The notes under the pieces are model-generated. The model was not told where the DNA came from. It worked only from the letters and a program-made list of their open reading frames with translations, and ran no database searches. From Riptortus pedestris (taxonomy: Eukaryota > Arthropoda > Insecta > Hemiptera > Alydidae): DNA of 64,000 nt. This document shows, one piece after another, positions 43,760 to 54,789 of the stretch; positions within the stretch are counted from its first letter, which is position 1; each line of letters opens with the position of its first letter. The stretch covers positions 13,470,501-13,534,500 of the forward strand of contig CM032230.1 in the NCBI GenBank assembly GCA_019009955.1. The letters are read 5' to 3'. Position numbers and translations under genes: made by a program.

Positions 43760-43990
43760 TCAACGTAGAACTTCTAAATGATGGAAGTGAAAGTATTAAG
43801 CAATAGAAATTAAGGTGAAACTTCTTGGGCACAAAGATTTTATTACAAATATATTTGAAGATAATGTCATTGGGCATAGGGGAAGAGGGAAACCTAGAAA
43901 TGACTTTTAAGAGTACATCAAACATCTTACGGATTTGGGTGGTGATAGTTAAGTGAAAAGAGGAGCTTCCGAAAGAACTCAATGTATATA
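43760..43990 (+). pseudogene. RTE-like LINE C-terminal fragment
   Basis: One frame with two stops reads VKLLGHKDFITNIFEDNVIG, HRGRGKPRNDF, stop, EYIKHLTDLGGDS, stop, VKRGASERTQ. The GHKxFIxNIxE...GxRGRGxPRxxxxEyIk...KRxAxDRxxW pattern is a recurrent C-terminal end of arthropod LINE proteins. Confidence 0.6.
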
Positions 43991-43994
43991 GATG

Positions 43995-44490
43995 ATGAAG
44001 TTATTACAGCTGACTTGTCTGCTAAAAGCTTATGTAAAGTAAATTGTCACATTCTTGGGGATTATAGGAGCAGCTTGGAATCGATTTATGGGCCAGATGC
44101 CCAATGATATTTATGGGATCTCCTTGTTTATTGAACAATGATACTCTAACGACACTGCTCTCTTGTTAATTTAATGATATTTATTTTAATTTGGGATAAT
44201 GCCCCTAAATTAAATTCTATTGATCATAATGACTTAATTCACACAGACAAAAAATAAAACCGCTAATAGATGGCAAAGGGTGTCATCTGCACCGTTAGAA
44301 AAAATAACTGTTAATGTAGTTTATTGACATTTTTTACAACGTATTTATTAATCTAACGTTTTTCGTCTTATTTTAGAATTTGTCAAATTCTTTACTGCTC
44401 GACCAATTTTTACTGTCGTAAAAATGCAGTTCTAGGGAAGTTCGTCGCTCAAACATGTATGATATGGTTTTCTTGGTTACAGAATTGTTA
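43995..44490. other. Unassigned stretch
   Basis: No gene or repeat end recognised. Confidence 0.3.
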
Positions 44491-44492
44491 TT

Positions 44493-44618
44493 TATTATAC
44501 AAGTGACGAAAGTAGATCATTTTACAACTCGAGTGAAACGTTTACCCACACGAGCGAAGCGAGTGTGGTAATTTCACGAGAGTTGTAAATTCTACTTTCG
44601 TCACGAGTGTAATATTAA
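44493..44618. mobile_element. Foldback hairpin element, about 125 bp
   Basis: Arms 44493-44556 and 44561-44618 are inverted copies: GTGACGAAAGTAGA, TTTACAACTC, GTGAAA and ACCCACACGAGCG on the left return as CGAGTGTGGT, TTTCAC, GAGTTGTAAA and TCTACTTTCGTCAC on the right. The tip is GAGCGAAGCGAG. MITE-like; TSD not obvious. Confidence 0.7.
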
Positions 44619-44968
44619 ATTTTTTCTGTAATTGTGTAATACATGATCAGATCTAACCAGAATATGAACAAAATTAGGATGTTGTGAAGATTGTTATGTT
44701 GTTGATAGGTTATAAGCATAGTTATAAAACAACTAGTGATGATTGTGAAGTAGTGCAGTTATAAACAAGTGCAGGTTATAAACAAGGAAGGTAATTATTA
44801 TTATATTTAAATTTTAAAATGTATTGATTATTTCCACCAATAATTCATGCACATTTCAATTTATTTTGTTAAAATAAATTCTTACAATGTTAGAAACATT
44901 TAAAAGCATTTAATTTCCAACTTCAAATTATTTTTTAATTTATACTTATTACTAATTAAGAAGGCAAT

Positions 44969-44996
44969 TCACTTTCTTCACTTGTGAAGAAAGTGA
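44969..44996. other. 13-bp perfect stem with TT loop
   Basis: TCACTTTCTTCAC, TT, GTGAAGAAAGTGA. Two further CTTTCTTCACT direct repeats follow at about 45000-45040. Confidence 0.6.
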
Positions 44997-45189
44997 TTAC
45001 TTTCTTCACTCTATTGCAAAATGTTTCACTTTCTTCACTCATTTCAGTTTAGTAATGTTACCATTATTCAACGATTACAGAAAAAATAATTGATGTTATC
45101 GTCAATCTGTGAAAAAATAGAAAAAAAAATGTTTTCAGTAAATAAATTTAAGCCCAAATAAACTAATAAATTATTATGATTCCATAAAA

Positions 45190-45572
45190 GTTTTCGATTC
45201 AACTCATAATAACGGAGATATTTTGAATTTTCGAATTCCCCCTCTACAAGCTCCCCCCCCCACTATTCCTCATCCGAATTCTGCCAAGAAGAAATATGAT
45301 CTTTGGTGGTAAATACCGAGTATGGTATAGGTCAAATGAACATTTTCTAGACAATAATAAAGTAAAACCATCTCAACATAAAAGAAGAATTTGTATGTAT
45401 CTAGCATAATTAAGGTCTCATGAAAACAAAATTTGGTATTTATGCATAGAATAAAGAGGTTCAAGTTATTCAGAGTGGTGTTAAGTGTTACCAGTATGCA
45501 TATTTCTTTATTGTAGAAATTCATGTGAGAAATCTGCTTAGTTTACGCAGCCCCTGCGTGGCGGACTTTGTT
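45190..45572. mobile_element. Inverted fusion of two TA-core halves
   Basis: 45190-45345 is plus orientation (CGATTCAACTCATAATAACG, C-tract). 45460-45572 is minus orientation (GTAGAAATTCATGTGAGAAA, TTACGCAGCCCCTGCGTGGC). The middle (45370-45460) carries long-arm sequence. No TA core. Confidence 0.55.
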
Positions 45573-45589
45573 CATTGATACCTCGGCAT

Positions 45590-46440
45590 AAGATAGATAG
45601 ATAGATATTTTATTGGCTTCTGTTTACATGTTGCCAAGAGTCTGGCCAATTAGTGTTAGTATGGTTATTAATATATTGTACTTCTTAAAGTATGTGTAAA
45701 TAAAATAATATTAATTCCTAGAATTACAACTGAACACCATATACATTGGCACGTATTACAATATTAATATTAATCAAAATAATTATAATACTGAATTCAA
45801 TAGGTTATAATTTAATGTAAATGTAGATTAATTCATTCTTTTTTAATGTCTAAATAAAGATCAGTTTTCTAACATATCAGATTAACATGACTATTCTCTA
45901 AGATATCTAATTATAACTCTTCTAATAATAAGTATAACTGCATATAATAAATAATGTGCCGATTATTATTGAATAAGCACCCCCATAAAAAATAATGCAA
46001 TTCTTTCTTTTATATTGTTACCTTTCACAAACTTTTGATAAGAAACAAAAAATATCATTAACTTTACTTTCATTGTTGTAATCCAGAATGTTTACCGAGG
46101 TATTCTCTTTGAGGCATTATATATTTGTCAAGGAATTTTACTCTGTGTGATGTAAAAGCATAATAAGAATTCAAATTCTTCGTGTCATTTTTAAAATTAA
46201 CTAAATTCTCCAGGTTTCCATTGTACTAACATTTGCTTCCTTGTGTAAAACCTCTAAATTCTCAAAACAGAATTTGTAATCTGCCGCATTACAGTGTTGT
46301 ACTAAAGCAGTTTTATTCTTATTTTTGGCGATGACAATAAATCGCATATTAAATGACCTTAGACCAAGAGACGACTTAGATATTCCACATGACTTACAGG
46401 AACTTTCGATCGATAACAGTAATGACATAGACAAAATCAT
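45590..46440 (-). pseudogene. Penelope-like or LINE 3' end with GIY-YIG-like peptide
   Basis: The minus frame ending at TAA (46201-46203) reads GLRSFNMRF, KNKNKTALVQHCNAADYKFC and FENLEVLHKEANVSTMETWR. The R-S-xNxRF ... K(S/T)ALxxHxxxxxHxFxFxxxxVLxxExNxxxRxxxE order is that of the GIY-YIG endonuclease end of Penelope-like elements, from general knowledge. A minus-strand 3' UTR of about 600 bp leads to CCAATAAAATATC and a (TATC)n tail at plus 45592-45607, so the unit is one 5'-truncated retroelement. Some catalytic positions cannot be verified. Confidence 0.45.
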
Positions 46441-46769
46441 TACACATCTAAAAAGATTAATATGTATTGTACGACATGCTATAGTCTACAATTTTCCATA
46501 CTCTTCTTCTGATACACTTTCAGCGAGAACACTGTTTATTATATTTTTTTTTGCTTTTCTTTTTATCGTTGGTTTCTTTATTTTCATATAATTTTCCTTT
46601 CTTGAATAGTGGAATTCATTTAAATAAATAAATAATTAGATAGTAATCTGGTAGTAATCCTAGGTTAGTAATTAAGTGGAATATTCTTTCGCGACTTCTT
46701 AGTCATTTTCAGACTACGAAGTAGTAATCTTAATTATGTAGTAATCTGAAAGATTTTAAATGTCATTTG

Positions 46770-46772
<3 letters not shown>

Positions 46773-46830
<58 letters not shown>
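46773..46830. repeat. (TA)n microsatellite
   Basis: Pure TA run left of diverged TA-core right-arm sequence. Confidence 0.95.
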
Positions 46831-46832
<2 letters not shown>

Positions 46833-46849
46833 TTACCAAACTAGTTAAT

Positions 46850-47133
46850 GTATATATAAAATTTTGAAAGTACCCTTGCGGTAACAATTCTTTAAAATTA
46901 AATTTGTATAAGGTTGGTTTCATATCATTTTTCGCAACAATCATATTCATGTAGATACTTAAATTTATGATTTCACAGCTCCTCCTGATCCCATTTCTTT
47001 TTTGAGATTTAGTCTTAGAAGAAAACGTTTTCATACCGTATTTAAGAATGAAGAAACGAAAATACACATAACTTTGGACGGATATTTTTTCAGCACTTCA
47101 TGGTGTCATGTCTCTTAAGGGAAATCTGTTAAA
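46850..47133 (+). mobile_element. TA-core 3' fragment, rearranged
   Basis: Starts with TATATATAAAATTTTGAAAG after the TA array and ends CATGTCTCTTAAGGGAAATC-TGTTAA at 47133; the middle matches the family poorly. Confidence 0.45.
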
Positions 47134-47210
47134 ATGCAAAAAGCAGCTCAATATGTTATAATAGAATTTGTTTGGAATAAGGAACAATACAGTGTTCCTA
47201 AGAATGAGAG

Positions 47211-47213
<3 letters not shown>

Positions 47214-47298
<85 letters not shown>
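47214..47298. repeat. Compound (GT)n(GA)n microsatellite
   Basis: GT run 47216-47238 passes into a GA run to 47298. Confidence 0.95.
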
Positions 47299-47299
<1 letters not shown>

Positions 47300-47426
47300 A
47301 GGTGTATAAAAGGCAAACAGACAGACAGGGTTCCCAATTAGCCTCCATCATCGCCCTGTTTTTTAGTTTATTTTCTCTATTAACTTCTCTCCCTCGCTGA
47401 TTTACTGCCCTTGGTCCCCTCCCCCG

Positions 47427-47427
<1 letters not shown>

Positions 47428-47474
<47 letters not shown>
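47428..47474. repeat. (AC)n microsatellite
   Basis: About 22 AC repeats. Confidence 0.95.
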
Positions 47475-47476
<2 letters not shown>

Positions 47477-48055
47477 AAAAACAAAACACACTTTATAATA
47501 AGTCGGTGAGATCGAATCCAAATAAACCTTTATCACTCGCCATTGACGTCCAGCTAAATTGATTTCCTACCACTTCCTAGCTGCGCCCCAGCCTGAAGGT
47601 GCGCCTTAGCACATGCCTCGGAACACCCGGGCAACGGGCCCAGCAGAAGAAATACAGGTCAATCCCAACCACCTGTATCGCCCAACCCAAACGAAGGGAA
47701 GGCAGGCCAGAACGGAAATTCTTTAGCTGTTATTTATTATGTCACTGTACAAAGTAACTGGATATAATGGACACATTGATAAGGAGTTAATAACCAGACT
47801 TTCAGTGACATCGTAGCGTCCATGTCCAGAACCTTTAACTTCCAAGACCGGCACGCGACACGAGGCGTCAGTAAATGGGGGTTCACCATGAGGTACACCA
47901 ACTTGCAGGCAGGAGATGGGACTTCACATGTTAGTCGTCATCATCATCTAAAGACAACGCTTTGTAGTTGCAACAATTCTGTTCTTTCGGAAGTTGATCT
48001 ATTGCTATTATTGCATCTATTATATTAAGAGCTGACCGTGGCAGGAGGGAGGTGC
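47475..48055. other. Unassigned, GC-richer than surroundings
   Basis: 47570-47720 is GC-rich (CGGAACACCCGGGCAACGGG) with no recognised frame or motif set. Confidence 0.3.
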
Positions 48056-48059
48056 AAGA

Positions 48060-48700
48060 AGGAGTGTGGAAATAGTCTGAATCATGGCTTCAGGCCAAAA
48101 GTTTGCAATTTTTGGAACAGCCCATCAATTAGTTTAGGTGAGACAAGACAATGACACTAGCAAGACCATTAATTCCTGGTTTTTGGAAAAATGTATTATG
48201 TGGGTGGAACAATTAGCAAGGTTCAACAAAATTTTGACGATATACAGGGTACCAGGACACCAGAGTATCTCAGGAAATGAAAATGCAGACAAATTGGACA
48301 GAAGGTTAAGTGTAACCCACATTGGAACAGTACCTTTTATCGGAGTGAATTCATCTTTTCTTAAGAATTACATATAGAATGGGACTAGAAAGGAATTTAA
48401 AATGGTATGGGAAAGCCAGTAAGTTACCCAGGGATCTGATCGGGTTCGAGGAGAGCAGAAACAGAGAAATTTACCTCTGACAGCCCAGGAAGGAACTTAG
48501 ATATGTAGTGGGAGTGACCTCGGGGCACTGGAAGGTGAATAAACACATGTTTAACGTCAAACTCAGTGAAACACCCATAGGAGAGGAGTGATATGGGGAA
48601 GGGGGCCCCTATTGCGCTTGAATTCGGAATGCTGGAGAATTTACGATTAAGGTATTTTGGACATGGAGGTGCTGAGTCAATTAAAAAAGTCGCCACAGCT
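48060..48700 (+). pseudogene. LINE RNase H domain and C-terminal tail
   Basis: Frame at 48180-48375: WVEQLARFNKILTIYRVPGH, QSISGNENADKL. The RVPGHxxIxGNExADxL motif is the last catalytic region of the RNase H domain found in R1/I/Jockey-type LINEs. Shifted frames continue with QPRKELRYVVGVTSGHWKVN-KH (about 48476-48545), the LxxxELRxLVGxxTGHxxxxxH segment that follows RNase H, then a degraded Cys knuckle to about 48700. Several stops. Confidence 0.65.
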
Positions 48701-48849
48701 ATGAAGTGACCCTACATTTTAGGGAAGGAAAACAAATCCATTCTAACGGAGATTTTAGATTTGCCCAACAGGACTGCAGTTCCCATCCTGGCAGGGAGGA
48801 GGGAGAAAGCCATCTAATATCTAATGTATTATATTCACTTAGCAAACAT

Positions 48850-48990
48850 TTTTTTTTGGTATCCATCCTTGTATAGTTATTAGTCAAGATACGCATTTTG
48901 CTTCCGAAGGCTTGTTTAGCAAGTGCTATTCTTGTATCGACTTCAGCTCTACCATCTTCAGTGATAATGATGGTAAACAAACACCTTCGG
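48850..48990 (-). pseudogene. RTE-like LINE fragment
   Basis: Minus frame: IITEDGRAEVDTRIALAKQA, FGSKMRILTNN. S-xITEDGRxxxDIRxRIAxAKxAF is the segment just after the reverse-transcriptase FADD box in RTE-like LINEs. Neighbouring sequence to 49085 is open but not recognisable. Confidence 0.65.
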
Positions 48991-49089
48991 TCAATCTCAC
49001 TGCAAGGTGTTCGCATCATGACCGGTATCCAAATCATATGGTCAATGATTTTATCATTATTCTTTGAAACTTCCATTGTGCTCACAAGG

Positions 49090-49335
49090 GAAATAAATTC
49101 GGAAAGTGCTTTCCTTTGCCTTCTATCCTAGACAGTGTTCCAAAATTTAGCTCTTGTTCGACAGAGCCTCTGCCCCAGTTACCCCAAAAGTGTCATTCCT
49201 ACAAACCCGGATCCCTAATCCAAGGACTGAAGAGTAGGTAAATGTACCTCACTCATAGCGAGACCCTTTGTGTAATAAGTAACCAATAAAAGCCGGAATT
49301 GAAATGTAAGATGAATATAACGATATTTAGTTTCT
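49090..49335. other. Unassigned stretch
   Basis: Nothing recognised. Confidence 0.3.
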
Positions 49336-49555
49336 CAGTTAGTTAAAGTGAAAAATTCGATGAGAAAGTGTGGTGGTTTACCGAAGGATGATTTCAAAAA
49401 CATTATAGCTCTCAATATTTGATACGAAAAAGATAAGAACTGTATCAAACTACAGTTAAATAAGAGCTACACAACGCTTTTTAATTCCACTTATAATGAC
49501 GTTGATATTTAACACTTTTTATCCTGCCATCATGGTCCAATTCTACTCATTATCG

Positions 49556-49566
49556 AGCCATATATA

Positions 49567-49627
<61 letters not shown>

Positions 49628-50430
49628 GTCTTTTACCCCTCTAGCGGTCGCAATTATTGCTTTATCCTTACCAAGCACGATATTCAATCGTTTTAACTAA
49701 AAAGAAAGTTCAAGATGGTTAACGGCTGAAGTCGGCCCAGTGCGAAAGGAGGTTTAGAGGGAAAATTCAAAATATATCCAAAAGATTGCTATACATTGGA
49801 TTGCAAAAGTGTATATAATCAATCTTACGTACTATAATTATTGTTATATACATTTATTCTCTATCTTGAATGTTAACCGAGATATTTGCATTTTTCAGTT
49901 TTCATCTTTCAGCAAACCCCACTCCTACTTATATCATATAAACAATACTGTTTTATAATAGACCACTTTATTCGAAGCTTAAGCACCATATATTGCTTTC
50001 AAGAGATCTTTATTACACGAGATACACGCAAATATTTTATGTTGACCCCCCCCCCGTCATAATTTTTTAGATTACTAATTTGAGTGATTGAGATAAAAAT
50101 TAGTTTGATTCATTATAAATTACAGTACTAGATACTGTAAATAGTTTTCAATAAAATTAATATGTTAAATTCAAATACGTTTCAATAATTGTTTTTATTT
50201 CCCGTGAAGATATTTCTATCTATTTTTCAGCTAGACAGAGGTTGACTAACCTTTTTGTTTACAATTCAGACGCTTTTCTTTGGGAGGTTACAAAAATTGA
50301 CAGAGATTTCTCATTACTGTTTACATTTATTCACTTAATAATCATGGCGTTGTAAAGTGGCACCAGTATGTAGAGTTATCTATTGTAGAACTGCTAGAGG
50401 AAAACTGCTTAGTTTGCGCAGCACCTGCGT
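49556..50430 (-). mobile_element. TA-core copy truncated at its core, long variant
   Basis: Starts in (TA)n, then CCCCTCTAGCGGTCGCAATT, long arm with GTCATAATTTTTTAG, and the 5' end CTTAGTTTGCGCAGCACCTG-CGT. The minus-strand 3' third is missing. Confidence 0.7.
49560..49627. repeat. (TA)n core
   Basis: TA run with CTA and GTA interruptions. Confidence 0.95.
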
Positions 50431-50534
50431 CATCCACTAGGTAGAATGGGCCCAAAGTCATATGAGGAAATGTTTGGAATATGTCGTCAATTGTACAGCC
50501 TTAATGGCCGTTGTCTTTGAGAGAAATCTGCTAA

Positions 50535-51138
50535 AAGAACAAGTGGATGATTTGGGAGTGGTTCACAGGGTGGCCAATGATTGAGGGCTGGTAAATGAAT
50601 TGTTGGTAGTTATTGTGAGCTGATTGAAGAGGGGATGGATATATTGGAGTAATATACATCAGCGACTGATAGAGATGTAGCTATGTTATCAGATATCAGT
50701 TCCTCCCTCACCTGCTACTGATAACGGCCACCTGCATCACCCCTCTTTCAATTTTCATCCCCAACTAGAGCCATTATGAATTTTAACAGGGTGGACCGGA
50801 GGCTATCAATTGCTTTATTTATTATTATTATTAATTTCCACCCTCCAAGTTTATGATTAACGAGTTTATTATTTTTAACAAATAAAAAATAAGTCTGTAA
50901 CATAGGGCTCCGTAAACTAAGCATTTTCCATTAGCTCGAATGACATACTGGTCGTCTCATCTCATAATATATTCTCTATTTCTCTTGTAGGAAGAAGACA
51001 ATGTAAACAGAAATTGAATTATTCTCTAGAAATGAGTTTTTTTAGTAACTACGTTACTTCAAGTAAAAATTAGACTATTATAAACGGGGGTTAACTTAAG
51101 ACTAAAATCATAAATCCAAATAACTCGCCAAAATAAGA
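50535..51138. other. Unassigned stretch
   Basis: Mixed composition with no recognised gene. A degraded TA-core 5' scrap (AAGTCTGTAACATAGGGCTC) lies at about 50890-50930. Confidence 0.3.
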
Positions 51139-51509
51139 AAAAAAAGTCCGTCACGCAGGGGCTGCGTAAACTAAGCAGATTTCCCACGTGACGTTATACA
51201 ATAGAGAAATCTCCATACGAGAGCCGAACAGTTATGGACACGGCCGAACTAGCTTTTGGCGGGAAACTCACTCGTGCGTTATCCGCCCACATTTAATAAA
51301 ATGCAAATATCTCGGTAAATATTGAAGATAGAGAATAAATGTATAGAACAATATGTCTAGTAAATTTAATTTGCAATAAGATTGGTTCTATACAATTTTT
51401 GATCCGACGTATGGTAACGGAGATATTTCGAATTTTCGAAAATCCCCCCTCTTACCTCCCATCCACTGGTCCGATTTCAGCCATAAACGAGCTTGATCTG
51501 TCTTTTTGC

Positions 51510-51552
<43 letters not shown>

Positions 51553-51693
51553 CTGTTACCGCTCTAGCGGTCGCAATTTTTGTTTGATCGTTACCAAACT
51601 CGATATTTAGTCGTTTTATGTAAAAAGAAATCTGCTTAGTTTTTCGAAACTCGCGTCATGAGTATGACCTCAATAGCTCAAGGGAAATCTGCT
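51139..51693 (+). mobile_element. TA-core copy with an inverted segment at its core
   Basis: Normal plus-orientation left half (AAAAGTCCGTCACGCAGGGG ... CTTGATCTGTCTTTTTGCAT), then (TA)n at 51513-51548. The next 90 bp read TTTGTCTGTTACCGCTCTAG and CGATATTTAGTCGTTTTATG, which is the left arm again but reverse-complemented, ending AAATCTGCTTAG. Normal right-end sequence (TTTTTCGAAACTCGCGTCAT) then resumes to CTGCTAA at 51693. Confidence 0.8.
51513..51548. repeat. (TA)n core
   Basis: Pure TA run separating two inverted copies of the same arm. Confidence 0.95.
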
Positions 51694-52126
51694 AAAATGT
51701 ATAAAACAATTGTAATGAATTAAATGGCTAATAGCATTGGTACCATATTTATCGATCCGACTCATAAGAACTGAGATAACGATGCCACCCCCCCCCCACC
51801 CCTATTCCTAGACCGAGTTGAGTCATTAACGAATATGTTCTTATGTGGCGGTTAAATAATTAGTATGGTATAAATCAAATAAACATTTAAGGTTCAAGAA
51901 ATAAAATCTTAATTAATGACGTTATCACAACATAAGTTCAGGTCCTCCTTCATCCAGACCCGTTGAAAACAATATTTAGTATTTAATGTTGGAATAAGAA
52001 GTTCCTTGATTTATTCCGCTATTATTAAAGTGGGAATATACTGAAAGCTAAAAACTAAAAAAAATGCTCACATCTTGATTAATTTTCAAGAAAGAGGAGA
52101 AACGTATATAATAATATTTTTATTAC

Positions 52127-52132
<6 letters not shown>
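51694..52132 (+). mobile_element. Diverged TA-core left arm
   Basis: ATCGATCCGACTCATAAGAA, C-tract at 51788-51796, GACCGAGTTGAGTCATTAAC; low similarity and no ends. Confidence 0.35.

Positions 52133-52175
<43 letters not shown>
52133..52175. repeat. (TA)n microsatellite
   Basis: Pure TA run. Confidence 0.95.
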
Positions 52176-52180
<5 letters not shown>

Positions 52181-52579
52181 TTTCCTTTTAACATTACCCA
52201 TGCACAAAGGGCGTTTATTTGCTACATGTACCATACTATTACAGTATATAACATGTATGTTCATAATACATCGTGTTTTATATACAAGAAATGTTCATAA
52301 ATTTGTTCTTGAAGTTAATAAAAGAAATAAATTAAACAGGAAAATAAAAAAAAATAAACGAAAAAGAAGAAAAAAATGAAAAACATAAATAAATAACGTG
52401 CATAATGAAAGAAGAAACAATCAAAGTGATGAAAAATTAGTACGCATAATCAGAAAATCGAAACAATCGAATAACATGTTAATTTCACTTCATTAAGAAA
52501 GTTATGCCACTTATTCTATTGCATTATTCTTGATGTAGGCGTAAAAAAGATAAAAAAAAAGGAAGGAAGACTTAAATTA

Positions 52580-52966
52580 TTATTCTTTAAGTAAGATGTT
52601 TAAGATGTCCGTTGTTTCTATTAATGTTTTAGAAAAATGCCTAAATACTAATGGGCATTTTTTAACCAAATACTTTAGATTTATTGGCCACTGGTCATTG
52701 TTTTTGATAAGTGTTTGTTGGAGTGTGTTTCGTAACTGTGTAGTCAGCGTGCAAGTATAGATGAGGTGTTCTATAGTCTGTTCACTCGTTCTGTCACAGG
52801 GGCTGTTTTTGTCATTTAGTATTTTGAACCTATGTAAGTAAGATTTAGTAGTTCCGTGTCCAGTGAGTACTTGCGTGGAGTAAAAGTCAGTAGCAGTACA
52901 GGCCTTGAGGTATTCCTCAATATTTGGGATGAATGTTTTTAAATGCTTGCCTTTCTCTGTTTTGTC

Positions 52967-52976
<10 letters not shown>
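52580..52976 (-). pseudogene. LINE ORF2 C-terminal fragment, still open
   Basis: An uninterrupted minus frame from 52976 to the stop at 52580-52582 reads WDKTEKGKHLKTFIPNIEEY, FYSTQVLTGHGTTKSYLHRF and a C-x(7-8)...IEHLIYTC knuckle. The W-x-KGxxxxxFxP ... TQxLTGHGxxxxYLxRF ... HLxxxC order is the tail of I/Jockey/R1-type LINE ORF2 after RNase H. 5'-truncated exactly at a (TA)n array. About 130 codons open suggests a recent insertion, but it cannot be active. Confidence 0.75.

Positions 52977-53030
<54 letters not shown>
52973..53030. repeat. (TA)n microsatellite
   Basis: Pure TA run at the 5' edge of the LINE fragment. Confidence 0.95.
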
Positions 53031-53035
<5 letters not shown>

Positions 53036-53099
53036 GTGTAATAAAAATATTGTATATATCAATAAAAATAGTATATATCAATCTTAATTCAAATGTAAC

Positions 53100-53350
53100 A
53101 TTCCTTAAATAATGTTATATAAGTTTTTTTCAATACCTTGATTGTTAGTAAAGATAATTGGATTTTTTAGTTTTCGGTCTTAAGTAAACCCCCACTCTTA
53201 CTCCTTTCATATTAACATTAAGGTGTTTTATTATGAAGCACTTTATTTGAAGTCTAAATACCGAATATGGTTCACATGGAGCTTTTATATTACCACTTCA
53301 CTTGGGAAATTTGCTTAGTTAACGCAGGCCCTTGCGTGACGGACTTTTGA
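53100..53350 (-). mobile_element. TA-core 5' half, long variant
   Basis: AAACCCCCACTCTTACTCC, GTCTAAATACCGAATATGG, CACTTGGGAAATTTGCTTAG and CAGGCCCTTGCGTGACGGAC. Confidence 0.6.
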
Positions 53351-53354
53351 CTGT

Positions 53355-53465
53355 ATGATAAACCGCCACTACTTTTCATCGAATTTTGACAACATGTAAA
53401 ATATGTGGTGAGATGAAATTACTAGCGTGTCATCCCAGCATGTGGTAATCCCCTGAGTGACGGAC
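53355..53465 (-). mobile_element. TA-core variant 5' end
   Basis: GGTGAGATGAAATTACTAGC, GTGTCATCCCAGCATG and CCCCTGAGTGACGGACC. Same variant end as at 25741-25820, 58735 and 63590. Confidence 0.5.
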
Positions 53466-53829
53466 CTATGCCACGTAGTTCTTAGACTAGGCCTTTAACG
53501 GCCTCAACGCAAATGACCTCGCTGTCTGAGGAAGTTGTCATTTTTGAGCGAATTGTCAATGTAGCGGGTATATTTGTGGAGCAGAGAGCCGTATCATTGA
53601 TGTGCGAGGTGCGGGTAGATGACAGCTGGTGAGGATTAGGAGAGGATAAGGGCTGTGTACAATTGGCCTACAACTGTCTGTCCGTCTGTCGGTCCCACCC
53701 CTTCGGGAGGATCAAAGTAGCCGAATCAACACCTAATAAAGGCTGCATTAGCACTTCCTATCAGCCGACAGCTAAATACAATCCCTTCCCTCCGGTCCTC
53801 ATATCTTCCCCAACCTTCAGGCTAAATGT
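53466..53829. other. Unassigned, GC-richer stretch
   Basis: No convincing coding frame. It adjoins a LINE tail and may be LINE 3' flank. Confidence 0.3.
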
Positions 53830-54035
53830 TTCTTCAGTAGAACAGTGCAGGTTCTCCATTATCCATCCTAAAGGATAAACATTCTGGTTGCAACCATTGG
53901 GCTCTTTCGGATGCTGCTCTTTTCATATTACCATAACAACCATCCATAAGGACGTTGATGTCTTCAAAATAGGATTTTTTAGGCCTCCCTCTTTCCCTGC
54001 CCAAGAACCTTACCTTGAAATGTGTGGCGGCTGGC
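53830..54035 (-). pseudogene. RTE-like LINE C-terminal fragment
   Basis: Minus frame reads HFKVRFLGRERGRPKKSYFE, DINVLMDGCYGNMKRAASER, AQW. GxRxRGRPxxxxxEDIxxxx..(Y/N)xxxKRxAxxRxxW is the LINE tail also seen at 31200 and 43860. Confidence 0.6.
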
Positions 54036-54099
54036 GTATAGGCACTGTGGAACTGCAGCACCCCCAATTTCTACTTGATATTATCTATAACATTTAATG

Positions 54100-54780
54100 A
54101 GCCTTTTTTCTTTAATTCTTTCTTTATACTTGTATTATATATAATCCTTAGGCTTAATGCAGTAATTATCCCCCCGTTTTTGGAAAAAGATACAAAAATC
54201 TTTGTATGGAACTGTACGCTTCACAGTTCCAGCTGCGAGGTGTTTGGCTGTTGTGCGCATGCGCTCAGAGGAAGCTCCACAAGGGAGAGAGACCACTGTC
54301 TTTCCCGCAGTGCTAACCGAATAGATTAAGCTTGAGCTGCAACAATTTTGGTTAAAGTAAGTAAAAAATGTTTGATTTTGTTCTTTTAGGATTTTATCAA
54401 GTTTCTGAATAAATTTTCTTTTTGTACATGTTTGTTTCCTTTTTCACAATTTAAAACAAAGGCTAAAAATTTTCTGGAGCAGCACCCCCGCTAATTTTAG
54501 CTACCACCCGCCACAGCTTGAAATATATTTCTGATGGAATCTATATAATATGCCCAAGAACGTTCACCATCATTTTTTCCATAGCTTTGATATTTACATT
54601 CATTCACCTCATTTAGAATTTTTTTTTTTTTTAGTTCAACTTGTTCTACTGATTCTGCACCAGATCCACAAATCCTTTGCTTCCAATCTAGTGGCATGTA
54701 AAAAACGAATGACCTTTATTCAACCAAATATTTGTATTATTATTCCTTTGATATAAAATACAATTAACACTCAAAGTGTA
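54100..54780. other. Unassigned stretch
   Basis: Nothing recognised apart from T-rich runs near 54620. Confidence 0.3.
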
Positions 54781-54789
54781 GTCCATTTA

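Larger units (their letters stand above)
49340..50534 (+). mobile_element. Old TA-core copy hosting an opposite copy
   Basis: Left piece 49345-49555 (GTGGTTTACCGAAGGATGAT, TTTAATTCCACTTATAATGA) and right piece 50434-50534 (CATCCACTAGGTAGAAT, TTTGAGAGAAATCTGCTAA) are plus orientation and flank the minus copy 49556-50430. Confidence 0.5.

Noticed and set aside
47098..47474. Frames of 79-108 codons across 47.1-47.5 kb
   Set aside because: They consist of (GT)n, (GA)n and (AC)n translations joined to non-coding flank.
52977..53062. Tyr-Ile repeat peptides in many open frames, e.g. upstream of the LINE tail here
   Set aside because: They are (TA)n microsatellites read in frame; they occur in both strands and all copies of the TA-core element.
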